Assembly: GCA_035527275.1 (NCBI GenBank)
Contig: DATLBA010000036.1
Coordinates: 1 to 22,729 of the forward strand
Reading direction: 5' to 3'
Length of the DNA: 22,729 bases
From: DATLBA01 sp035527275
Lineage (GTDB): Bacteria > Planctomycetota > Phycisphaerae > FEN-1346
The translations under genes and the position numbers were made by a program. How positions within the stretch are numbered: the stretch's first letter is position 1; each line of letters begins with the position of its first letter. This document shows, one piece after another, positions 1 through 6,416 of the stretch. Under the pieces are notes generated by a model. The model was not told where the DNA came from. It worked only from the letters and a program-made list of their open reading frames with translations, and ran no database searches.

Positions 1-12
1 CCGGACCGATCC

Positions 13-282
13 GTGAGTCCCCCGCGCATCACCCTCGACCCGGAAGACGTCAAGAACGGCCTCGGCAAACTGGTCCTCATGCTCGTCGAGTTGCTCCGCG
101 AACTGCTGGAACGCCAGGCGATCCGACGCATCGAGGCCGGGTCGCTGACCGACGAGGAAATCGAGCGGCTCGGCAGCACCTTCATGCGCCTGTCGGAACA
201 AATGGAAGAACTCAAGAAACACTTCGGCCTGAAGACCGCTGACCTGAACATCGACCTGGGTCCTCTGGGCAGGCTCTTGTGA
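13..282 (+). CDS. gvpK: Gas vesicle protein GvpK
   Basis: GvpK is a small accessory protein of gas vesicles, the protein-walled flotation organelles, and is needed for their assembly. The 89-residue product starts with the family pattern RITLDPEDVKNGLGKLV, has a central leucine-rich helix around LLRELLERQAIRR, then GSLTDEEIERLG, and ends in the characteristic LNIDLGPLGRLL. The start used here is GTG at 13. The frame is open back to base 1 with no stop, so the true start may lie before the window. An AAAGGAGG sequence at its stop codon (282-289) lies 26 bases ahead of the next gene, a broken gvpJ-type gene, so this is the tail of a gvp operon. The family call is firm; the exact N-terminus is not. 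Confidence 0.9.
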   Translation: MSPPRITLDPEDVKNGLGKLVLMLVELLRELLERQAIRRIEAGSLTDEEIERLGSTFMRLSEQMEELKKHFGLKTADLNIDLGPLGRLL

Positions 283-315
283 AAGGAGGCCGTAGCGATC
301 TCCGAGGGGCGGGTC

Positions 316-643
316 ATGCCGCATGCGGTTCAGAGCGCCACGCTCGCGGATGTCCTCGAACGCGTCCTCGACAAAGGGCGTGGTCATTGCCGGTGACATC
401 AAGGTCAAACTCGTTGACATCGAACTTCTCACGATCCAGATTCGCCTCTTGATCGCCTCAGTGGAAAAGGCCAAGGAATTGGGCATCGACTGGTGGACGC
501 GTGATCCCAACCTCTGCTCACTGGCAAGCGGCCGGCACGAGGATGGCGAACTCGCTGATCTGAGAAAGCGAGTCGAGGGGCTTGAGATGAGAACTCCTGC
601 CAGAAGAGTACCGCCGCCAAGCCAAAGAAAACAAGAACCCTAA
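316..643 (+). pseudogene. gvpJ: GvpJ/GvpA-family gas vesicle protein, interrupted by a frameshift
   Basis: From ATG 316 the reading frame gives the expected N-terminus (ATLADVLERVLDKG) but then reads into a stop at 394-396. The homology continues in the next frame from about 377 with GVVIAGDIKVKLVDIELL, then IQIRLLIASVEKAKELGIDWW. Removing one G from the GGG at 376-378 restores a continuous protein of about 108 residues, so one base has been gained there, or the assembly is wrong. The core is the short GvpA/J/M/S fold of the gas vesicle shell family. The IDWW ending of the core favours the minor shell proteins GvpJ or GvpS over the main shell protein GvpA. The tail (ELADLRKRVEGLE) could be a short coiled coil. 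The weak ribosome site GAGGGGCGGG lies just before 316. An alternative ATG at 323 opens the second frame but yields a nonsense N-terminus. Confidence 0.8.
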
Positions 644-989
644 GATACGCGACATACAGACATCCTTTCCGCTGTGCTGGGCCGGGTGCGCCGTGAAAAG
701 GTGCGTTGTTCCAACGGGTGCACGTCCCGCCCCGGCAAGGGTCGTCCCGGCTGGCGTGGGAGCGAGGAGCGTTGACTACCCCCCGAAGTTCCGTAAATGC
801 TTGCGCCCATCCAGTTCCGCAGTTGCGACATTGCTTTTTCGCCCAACGCAGAAGACTCGAACCGCCCGAACCGCGCGTAAGTCCTTGCGCGGCAAGGGCA
901 TACAGATCAGAGAGCGCCGAGGCGAATTCCGAAAAGAGTTACGTCTGGGGAGCCAGACGAAAATCCGCGAACAATTCGCGGCTCGGACG
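644..989. other. Non-coding stretch ending in a hairpin cluster
   Basis: No convincing gene is visible between the broken gvpJ and the end of the DUF72 gene. The open frames here have no recognisable protein pattern. The only clear structure is a group of inverted repeats that starts at 942 and is listed separately. Confidence 0.5.
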
Positions 990-1027
990 TTAACGCGAAG
1001 CCCCGCGGGCGCGCCCCTCGGGGCTTT
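942..1027. repeat. Cluster of three hairpins
   Basis: There are three perfect or nested inverted repeats in 86 bases. CGTCTGG/CCAGACG (942-948 and 953-959) has a 4-base loop. CCGCGAA/TTCGCGG (965-971 and 975-981) has a CAA loop. GCCCCG/CGGGGC (1000-1005 and 1019-1024) has an inner GGGC/GCCC pair and is followed by TTT on the plus strand. The last could be a terminator for plus-strand transcripts, but it also lies inside the 3' end of the minus-strand DUF72 reading frame. Confidence 0.55.
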
Positions 1028-1805
1028 CGCCGTAAGTGCGGCCGGTCAAAGGCTTACGACGAATCCGCCCGATCCACTCGGCAAGTTCATCCTCCCGATA
1101 GAGATAGTCGTATCTGGCATCGCGGTCGGCCTTGGCGTCGAACCATGCCTGGCGATTGCGGCCGTGCAGCCGCACATAGCCCACCGGCGAGGTCACAAGG
1201 CTCATCGGCGGCAGCCCTGAGCGGCTCGCGGGCTGATCGATGTTGGCAAAGCCGAAGCCGTTGTCGCGAATGACTTTCAGCGCCTCCTCGGCCATCCAGG
1301 AGACGTGCCGCATCTCGACCACGAGCGGCAACTGGCCGAAGTCGCCTTTGATGGCCTCCAGGTGCCGAAACGCATCCTCGTCGGCCTGAAAAGACCAAGG
1401 GAACTGGACGAGCACCGCGCCCAGGCGCCCGGCCTCCAAGATCGGTTCGATGCCGCGCTGATACTCGGCCACTTCATCAGCCGACCACGGCCGGTCCCTC
1501 TCGTGCGTAAAGCGCTGGTAGAGTTTGAACGTGAACTCGAAGTCCTCGGGCGTCCTCTGGAGCCATGAGGTGGCGGCCCGCGGGCTCGGTGGGCGGTAAA
1601 ACGACGAGTTCACCTCCACGCAGTCGAAAAACCGCGCCAGGTAGGCCAACTCGTCAAAGCCGCGCGGCCTTTTTTGCGGATAGAAACGGCCGGCCCAGTC
1701 CTCGTAGGACCAGCCCGACGTCCCAACACGTACTAATCCGGCCACTTGGCCGTCTGCGGATCCTTTGGCCACGAAGCGCTCATCCTCGGTGCTGCCGGTG
1801 CGCAT
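990..1805 (-). CDS. DUF72 (YecE-like) protein, C-terminus truncated
   Basis: This is a TIM-barrel-like DUF72/YecE protein of unknown biochemical function. Recognisable blocks are VRVGTSGWSYEDWAGRFYP near the N-terminus, FDCVEVNSSFYRPPS, EFTFKLYQRFTHE, LGAVLVQFPWSF, LPLVVEMRHVSW and VGYVRLHGRN. The start is set at ATG 1805, because upstream codons in the same frame show no homology; a GTG a few codons before LVRVGTSG is also possible. The family normally continues past GRTY with a segment containing a conserved NNH motif. Here the frame turns after GRTY into a low-complexity end that reads through a GC-rich hairpin, so about the last 30 residues are missing. The product may be inactive, and the locus fits the decay seen in the neighbouring gvp and orphan regions. 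Confidence 0.78.
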   Translation of the reverse strand: MRTGSTEDERFVAKGSADGQVAGLVRVGTSGWSYEDWAGRFYPQKRPRGFDELAYLARFFDCVEVNSSFYRPPSPRAATSWLQRTPEDFEFTFKLYQRFTHERDRPWSADEVAEYQRGIEPILEAGRLGAVLVQFPWSFQADEDAFRHLEAIKGDFGQLPLVVEMRHVSWMAEEALKVIRDNGFGFANIDQPASRSGLPPMSLVTSPVGYVRLHGRNRQAWFDAKADRDARYDYLYREDELAEWIGRIRRKPLTGRTYGESPEGRARGASR

Positions 1806-2912
1806 CGTCCACAGAGCGACTTGAGCAGGATGGCGCGTTTCGGGACCGGTGTCAAGATTCGGCGCGGTCAGGACCCTCTGGCCTGAACCTCGTGGAGGCG
1901 GCGGCCTTCGGCAAAAAGCTCCAGCAGATCCGCAGAAACGGGGTTTTTCCCTGATGCCCCCCCTTTGCCAGCCAGGGGCGCGTTGGCACCTTGCGGCCCG
2001 GGGCTGCCGCCAAGACGTAATCAATCCCCCGGTAGGCTACGGCGGACCGTCACCCTGCCCGCTGGTCATATAAGGCCCTCGGGATGGTCTTGGAAAAATT
2101 TTCGAGGGTGGCAAGGTAGTTATAACTCGCGGCTGGGGGAATGGGGTCTCCCCCCGCCTCTTGCGCCTGCCTACATCGCGCCTGCACTGCCTCTGGTTGC
2201 CCTGGCTTGGCCGGCAGTCCCCATCCTGCTTTAGCAAAAGCCGCGCACGAGACTTGGCAGGAAGGCAAACTCTGCCACATGCAACGGGGGGGGGGTTGCT
2301 GCCCAAGGCGTAGCCTAACGTCCAGCGGGCTATTCAGCGGGGCTGTCACTCCTGCTTACCGGCCCCTGGGGCAGAGCGCCTGTAAAAAACAGGGAAAAAA
2401 GAGGGCCGCGCCCTGCCCCGAGGCGCCCGGAGAGCGCCGAATACCCTGCGGGGGCGTGACGAGCGCGAGGGTATCATGGATTGTGGCAGGGGGGCCTTGG
2501 GGTGATGCCTAGGCCTTCTGTGGCCCTTCGTCGCGCCGCTGGCTGCCGCCGCGACGCACGGGCGGGGAAGCCACCTGCCGGACACCGAATCCCCGCCGTG
2601 CATCAGGGCGGCGTGGGAGTATCCCAAGGCTCTCAGATTTACTTACTACTACTTGGGACGACCCGGGCCGTTGTCGGAAAGGCTATGGGGGCGCCCGGAT
2701 GAGCGCAGGGTTCGACCTGTTTGAAACCGAAATTCCAAATCTCGGCGAAAGCAAGGTTGTTGAATAGCCTGAGGGCCAGTGGGGGGCGGGCTCCTGTCTC
2801 AGGTCGTTTTCGCCGCCCGGACCGCGGTCGGCTATGCACGCACGAGAAACACAGCACCCAAACCGTAACTCCAACTGGACAGCGACTGCCTTTGCAGGCC
2901 AAGCCGTTGTTG
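1806..2912. other. Long stretch without a recognisable gene
   Basis: About 1.1 kb with no frame I can assign. Visible structure is limited to an AGTTATAACT palindrome near 2117, a run of ten G at 2286-2295, and the inverted repeat ATACCCT/AGGGTAT at 2441-2447 and 2468-2474 with a GC-rich 20-base loop. I looked for RNase P RNA, SRP RNA, tmRNA and cobalamin riboswitch signatures and saw none. The minus-strand frame 2639-2926 overlaps the end of the next gene but has no known pattern. Confidence 0.45.
2286..2295. repeat. G10 homopolymer
   Basis: Ten consecutive G residues in non-coding DNA, much longer than other runs nearby. Tracts of this kind are prone to slippage and to assembly error. Confidence 0.8.
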
Positions 2913-3290
2913 TCACCACAGGCCAAGCCGGTGGGCCTGCTGGACCGTGTGGATTCCCATGCGGGTCATGAACCTCGGAGGCCGCAGGCGGCCGGGCTTG
3001 TGGGTTGACGGCGGGGTGGTGCACCGGAAATGCGGCGGGTCGGGCCAACGGCACAAACCTCCGCCGGGGCGGTGCGGCCAGGCGTAGGCCGCACAGGTGC
3101 AAGGTACAACTCGCGCGCGGCGGTCCCAGGTGGTGCGCGTAGCGGGCAGCGGTCCGCGGTGGTGTCGCCCTGCGTGGGCCATGCACAGTTGCCGCGGATC
3201 GTCCCATAGCGCCCAAGCCTTGCACCGTCTCCCGTCAGGGTAAACGTGCTGGCAGGCCCGAAGCGCCCTCGCTCGTTCGGAGTAAGCCAC
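2913..3290 (-). CDS. Orphan Cys/His-rich small protein
   Basis: I do not recognise a named family. The protein is 125 residues if it starts at GTG 3290, which is preceded by an AAAGGTGA ribosome site at ideal spacing; this decides the start over an upstream ATG at 3437. The N-terminal half contains CQHVYPDGRRCKAWALW followed by CMAHAGRHH, a C-x(9)-C-x(10)-C-x3-H spacing that looks like a small zinc-binding knuckle. A second cysteine cluster (PCTCAAYAW and LCRW) follows. The C-terminal half is rich in Pro, Arg and His. It sits 68 bases downstream of another orphan gene on the same strand, next to a tRNA or tmRNA end, which suggests mobile cargo. Similar short motifs occur, in my recollection, in mobile planctomycete proteins, but I cannot verify that here. 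It could also be a chance frame. Confidence 0.55.
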   Translation of the reverse strand: MAYSERARALRACQHVYPDGRRCKAWALWDDPRQLCMAHAGRHHRGPLPATRTTWDRRARVVPCTCAAYAWPHRPGGGLCRWPDPPHFRCTTPPSTHKPGRLRPPRFMTRMGIHTVQQAHRLGLW

Positions 3291-3358
3291 GATTTCACCT
3301 TTCGGCCTTTTTGCGGCCACGCTGAGTGTAAAAACCGGAAAGGTCCTGGGCCTCACTT

Positions 3359-3598
3359 TCAGGGGGTGCGGTCGCTGCCGCTGGCCCGGACTATCGCCAA
3401 GATACCCGCCTTGACGGGTTCCGGCAGGTCGGGCCACGCCTCGATAACGGCTCTCAGGTCGGGGTCAGGCGGCGTCTCCGCAGGGGCGTTTTCCGCCCGA
3501 AATCCAGCCTCATTTCCCGCCTTTTGGGCAATACTTTGCTGTAAGTCCTTGTCATTACTAGGGTCAGCGGTAGGTTCGATTCCCACCGCCTCCACCAT
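3359..3598 (-). CDS. Orphan protein starting inside a tRNA/tmRNA end
   Basis: The frame codes for 79 residues. Its first dozen residues (MVEAVGIEPT and on) are simply the reverse complement of the tRNA-like 3' end at 3570-3597, and the start codon is formed by the CCA end plus one T. The remainder contains DPDLRAVIEAWPDLPEPV followed by KAGILAIVRAS, a well-formed amphipathic helical segment that looks conserved rather than random. I recall comparable tails in planctomycete recombinase-like proteins, which is a memory and not a search result. The real gene may start further in, or this may be the end of a longer gene that was cut at the attachment site. It is followed at 68 bases by the Cys/His-rich orphan gene. 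Function unknown. Confidence 0.5.
   Translation of the reverse strand: MVEAVGIEPTADPSNDKDLQQSIAQKAGNEAGFRAENAPAETPPDPDLRAVIEAWPDLPEPVKAGILAIVRASGSDRTP
3570..3597 (+). other. Isolated tRNA/tmRNA 3' end (likely attachment-site remnant)
   Basis: The sequence holds a T-loop TTCGATT (3575-3581) flanked by a 5-bp T-stem with one A-C mismatch (3570-3574 with 3582-3586). It continues with a 7-base acceptor half CGCCTCC, discriminator A and an encoded CCA (3595-3597). No matching 5' acceptor half GGAGGCG, D-arm or anticodon arm precedes it, so it is a fragment. The acceptor sequence would suit a tmRNA or a tRNA-Ser. Such fragments are typical attachment-site copies left by integrases that target the 3' end of RNA genes. 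Confidence 0.65.
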
Positions 3599-3665
3599 TT
3601 CTTTGCGCTCGAACTCGCCTCTCGTGGATTTCGGGGCCGCGCGATGGAGAGTGCCCTCCGAGGCT

Positions 3666-4703
3666 TCAGCGGCTTCGAAGCATGGCCCCGCGAGGAACCG
3701 CCGCCCGGGCCGCCTCCACCTCGGCCAGAAACCGCCACGCGTCGCGGCCGTAGCCGGCGGTCGGCTTCAGGTTCGGCACGAGCAACCGGAAGTAAGCGTT
3801 GAACTGGCGCATGTGCAACTCGCGGACATACTTGGCCGCCATGGATGCAAGGGCCACGGGGAAACTCCACCTCTCGCACCGTGGGTGGACCGTCAGATGC
3901 AGGTGGGCGCGGCCCGTCTGAGGCGGGCGGGTCGGCCCGGAGGGTTGCAGCCGGTAGCGGCTCATGGTCGGCGCCTCTTCGATGGTTTCCACGTGTCCCA
4001 TCGGGAAAACCCCGGCCAGGAGGTCGGCGTAATATCGTCTGCCGCCGTGCTGGTCCATGGTGACATGAACGGATCCTGTCCGGTCATCCCTGTCAGAGGG
4101 ATGTTTCCGACAGACATCGGCCCAAATCTGAGCGAGGAGGTCGGCCGTCAACGCAAAAAGCGCTGCGGCTTTGTTCCGCCCACCTTCGTCTATCAGCCGG
4201 TTCAGCCGCGCGGCCGGCGCAACGTTAATCCGGAGCCCGCCGACGCGCCCGCCAACGCCTTCGAGGGCCTTTGCGAAATGGTCGGCGGCAGTCGGGACGG
4301 CGTCCGGTCCTGCCGCCACGGGCAGCGTCAGGCTCTCGGGCCGATGCCACGGGACGGACGCGATGTCCTCGGTCCGCTCCTCGGCGGCGTCCGAGCCCGA
4401 GCACGATGCGTCGAGCAACTCGGCGAGCGTTCCCGGCCGCATACCGCCGGCCGCCAGAAAACCGAGCACGCTTCGCTCCAAAGTTCCCAGGCCCTGCGGC
4501 CGCGCGTAGGCCACTTTCGAATCGCAGACGACCACTCGTGAACTCGTGCCGGCGGGCCGCTTTCGGACGTGGCCGCGCAGCGATCCCCACAGGTTCGGAT
4601 CCGGAGGCTCGCGGCCCGGGAACTCGATCGCGGCCGCCGCCACCACAAGCGGCCCCAGGTGCGGCCCGTAACCGGCCTCGTCGATTCCCACCAGGAGTGT
4701 CAT
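3666..4703 (-). CDS. RNase HII-like protein, enlarged
   Basis: The protein begins with GIDEAGYGPHLGPLVVAA, the RNase HII motif carrying two metal-binding acids (D8, E9). It follows with CDSKVAY (D61, the DSK motif), VTMDQHGG (D217, equivalent to the third acid) and ASMAAKYVRELHM (287-299), which matches the AsxxAKxxRD motif with E295 in place of the fourth Asp. RNase HII removes ribonucleotides and RNA primers from DNA-RNA hybrids. At 345 residues it is far longer than the usual ~200, with an insertion of about 100 residues between the DSK and MDQ motifs. The ATG at 4703 puts the catalytic motif at residue 6, as in the family, so the upstream in-frame ATG at 4748 is less likely. A divergent substrate specificity is possible, and a canonical rnhB may exist elsewhere. 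Confidence 0.75.
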   Translation of the reverse strand: MTLLVGIDEAGYGPHLGPLVVAAAAIEFPGREPPDPNLWGSLRGHVRKRPAGTSSRVVVCDSKVAYARPQGLGTLERSVLGFLAAGGMRPGTLAELLDASCSGSDAAEERTEDIASVPWHRPESLTLPVAAGPDAVPTAADHFAKALEGVGGRVGGLRINVAPAARLNRLIDEGGRNKAAALFALTADLLAQIWADVCRKHPSDRDDRTGSVHVTMDQHGGRRYYADLLAGVFPMGHVETIEEAPTMSRYRLQPSGPTRPPQTGRAHLHLTVHPRCERWSFPVALASMAAKYVRELHMRQFNAYFRLLVPNLKPTAGYGRDAWRFLAEVEAARAAVPRGAMLRSR

Positions 4704-4873
4704 CGCGCTTCCGTGCTCTGTGTCGGTAAGTGCGAAGGATGCCGCCATTCGGCTCGGCGGGGATTCTAAAGGCCGGGGGCGGCCGCGACAAGTTTATCTC
4801 GGGGAACCTGGAAAAAGGAAAGCCAGGCGGCCGTGCCGTCCGGCTCTGGAAGGTCCTGTGTGCCCGGCGCGGT

Positions 4874-5998
4874 CTAACGGCGCTTCGGTATCGCCAACGC
4901 CAGCACCCCGAAACCGAGCAGGGCCATCGTCGCCGGCTCCGGGAGGGTCACCACATTCCACATGTCCGTATTGTCCATCGTGCCGGAGATCAGGTCCGAA
5001 TTGACGCCCCACGCGTATACGGGGACGTTGGTCGCGGTGTGGTCGGTAGTGGACCAGGTCCCGTCGGGGTAACTGCCCTCACCGTTGTCGGTCACATCCG
5101 TCAGCCCGCCGGTCTCGTGATCCGCGGTGACGAGGATAAGGGTGTCGGTCCGCCCGACGGCCCAGTCGATGGCTTCCTGGACGGCGTTGGCAAACTCGAT
5201 CGTCTCAAGGACGTTGCGCGGGAGGTCGTTCGAATGGCCCGCGTGATCGATGCGCCCGCCTTCGACCATCAGGAAGAAGCCATCCGCGTCGTTGTCGAGG
5301 GTGTCCAAGGCCGTAACCGTCATGTCCGAGAGGTGCGGGAGCGAACCGAGCCCGTCGTACTCGTAGGGAAGGTGGGTGCTGCCGAACTGGCCCGAAACCA
5401 TCGTCTCGGTGTTGGTGTTGAGGGCCAGCATTCCGGCGGCGTCGGTCACGACCGTATACCCAGCCGCCGTCGCCGCCGCGCCGGACATCCCGTTGGCCCC
5501 GCCGCCGAAGAGAATGTTGGGCTGGGTCTGGCTCAGGTAATCAGTGGCGATATTGGAGGTGTTGTTGCGGCTGGGCTCATGGGCGCCGAAGGCGGCCGGC
5601 GTGGCGTGCGTCAAGTAGGTTGTGCTAACGAGCCCCGTGCTCTTGCTCCGATCCCGGGCGTATTCCAGTAGCGTCTCGAGTTCGCTGCCGTTGCCGGGAT
5701 AGGCCATGCTGATGACGCCGTTATTGACCTTTATGCCGGTGGCTAGGGCCGTGCCGGCGGCCGCCGAGTCCGTGACAGAACTATTGGCCGAGTACGTCGT
5801 CAAGAATCCCTGATAGGTGAATGCTTCGAACGACAGGTCCCCGCCGTTGTAATAGTTGGCGGCCAGGACCTGCTCGGGGCCCATGCCGTCGCCGATGAAG
5901 AAGATGACGTTCTTCGGCGGCGCCGCCGCAAGACCGACCGGCGCTGCCGAGAGAACCAGAAGGAAACCCGCGCCGACAATTGCTGCAAACTTCCTCAT
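4874..5998 (-). CDS. Secreted alkaline phosphatase with PEP-CTERM anchor
   Basis: The protein has 374 residues. A signal peptide (about 1-26, ending GLAAA) precedes an alkaline phosphatase domain: FFIGDGMGP with metal ligand D37, TDSAAAGTA with nucleophile S78, EGGRIDHAGHSND with E246, D251 and H255, TADHETGG (D293, H294) and a final H320. It hydrolyses phosphate monoesters outside the cell. The C-terminus is a textbook PEP-CTERM sorting signal: LPEPATMALLGFG, a hydrophobic stretch and the basic end KRR, which an exosortase/archaeosortase-type system would process. The start at ATG 5998 has a strong AAGGAGG site. A sigma-70-type promoter lies about 100 bases upstream. It is divergent from a nucleoside transporter. 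It is monocistronic as far as can be seen. Confidence 0.93.
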   Translation of the reverse strand: MRKFAAIVGAGFLLVLSAAPVGLAAAPPKNVIFFIGDGMGPEQVLAANYYNGGDLSFEAFTYQGFLTTYSANSSVTDSAAAGTALATGIKVNNGVISMAYPGNGSELETLLEYARDRSKSTGLVSTTYLTHATPAAFGAHEPSRNNTSNIATDYLSQTQPNILFGGGANGMSGAAATAAGYTVVTDAAGMLALNTNTETMVSGQFGSTHLPYEYDGLGSLPHLSDMTVTALDTLDNDADGFFLMVEGGRIDHAGHSNDLPRNVLETIEFANAVQEAIDWAVGRTDTLILVTADHETGGLTDVTDNGEGSYPDGTWSTTDHTATNVPVYAWGVNSDLISGTMDNTDMWNVVTLPEPATMALLGFGVLALAIPKRR

Positions 5999-6099
5999 TG
6001 TTTGCCTCCTTGTCGCACCTCTCAGGGCCAAAAAGGGGCCTCGCCTCTCCCGGCAAAGACCCTGCAACGCGCACCCTGACTTCTCTACTCCTCCAGGAG

Positions 6100-6127
6100 A
6101 GTATAGCACAAGAAGGACGGCGGTCAA
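6100..6127 (-). promoter_or_regulatory. Promoter for the alkaline phosphatase
   Basis: On the minus strand, TTGACC (6127-6122) and TATACT (6105-6100) are separated by 16 bases. The predicted start of transcription is near 6093, giving a leader of about 95 bases before ATG 5998. No PHO-box-like direct repeat was evident to me. Confidence 0.65.
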
Positions 6128-6230
6128 ATGAGGCACAAACACCCAGGCGGCGTCTGGGCGACCGGACGTGCGTGCGGACCTCATAAGCCTTTGTACGCAA
6201 ACAAGTTGCGCCACGCCGCACCCTCACAGC

Positions 6231-6257
6231 CCCGCCGACGTGCGGCGGGCGTTTTTT
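6231..6257 (+). terminator. Intrinsic terminator-like hairpin 1 upstream of the nucleoside transporter
   Basis: CCCGCCG (6231-6237) pairs with CGGCGGG (6243-6249) across a 5-base loop and is followed by CG and six T. It is a standard intrinsic terminator on the plus strand, but no plus-strand gene precedes it. Confidence 0.7.
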
Positions 6258-6331
6258 CTACCATCCCCCGGCGGCGGCTCACGGTCGGGCGGTCTTGCGC
6301 ACTCGGCATCCCTGCATAGGGAACGGGCGTG

Positions 6332-6357
6332 GGGCCGGCCCATCCGGCCCGATTTTT
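6332..6357 (+). terminator. Intrinsic terminator-like hairpin 2 upstream of the nucleoside transporter
   Basis: GGGCCGG (6332-6338) pairs with CCGGCCC (6344-6350) across the loop CCCAT and is followed by GA and five T. It lies 60 bases before the transporter start. Either it ends a short transcript or it is an attenuator in the transporter leader. Confidence 0.65.
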
Positions 6358-6416
6358 CTTCGACGCATGGCGGGCGGTTTGAGAGAATGCGGCGGCTCTT
6401 GATACGGAGGGAAAGC

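Noticed and set aside
2025..2640. Structured RNA such as RNase P RNA or a cobalamin riboswitch
   Set aside because: No signature segments of either were found on either strand.
3246..4541. 431-codon plus-strand frame across the tRNA fragment and RNase HII-like gene
   Set aside because: It runs through unrelated features on the other strand and shows no domain.
4730..5671. 313-codon plus-strand frame antisense to the alkaline phosphatase
   Set aside because: Shadow frame; the phosphatase on the minus strand has a full set of catalytic residues.
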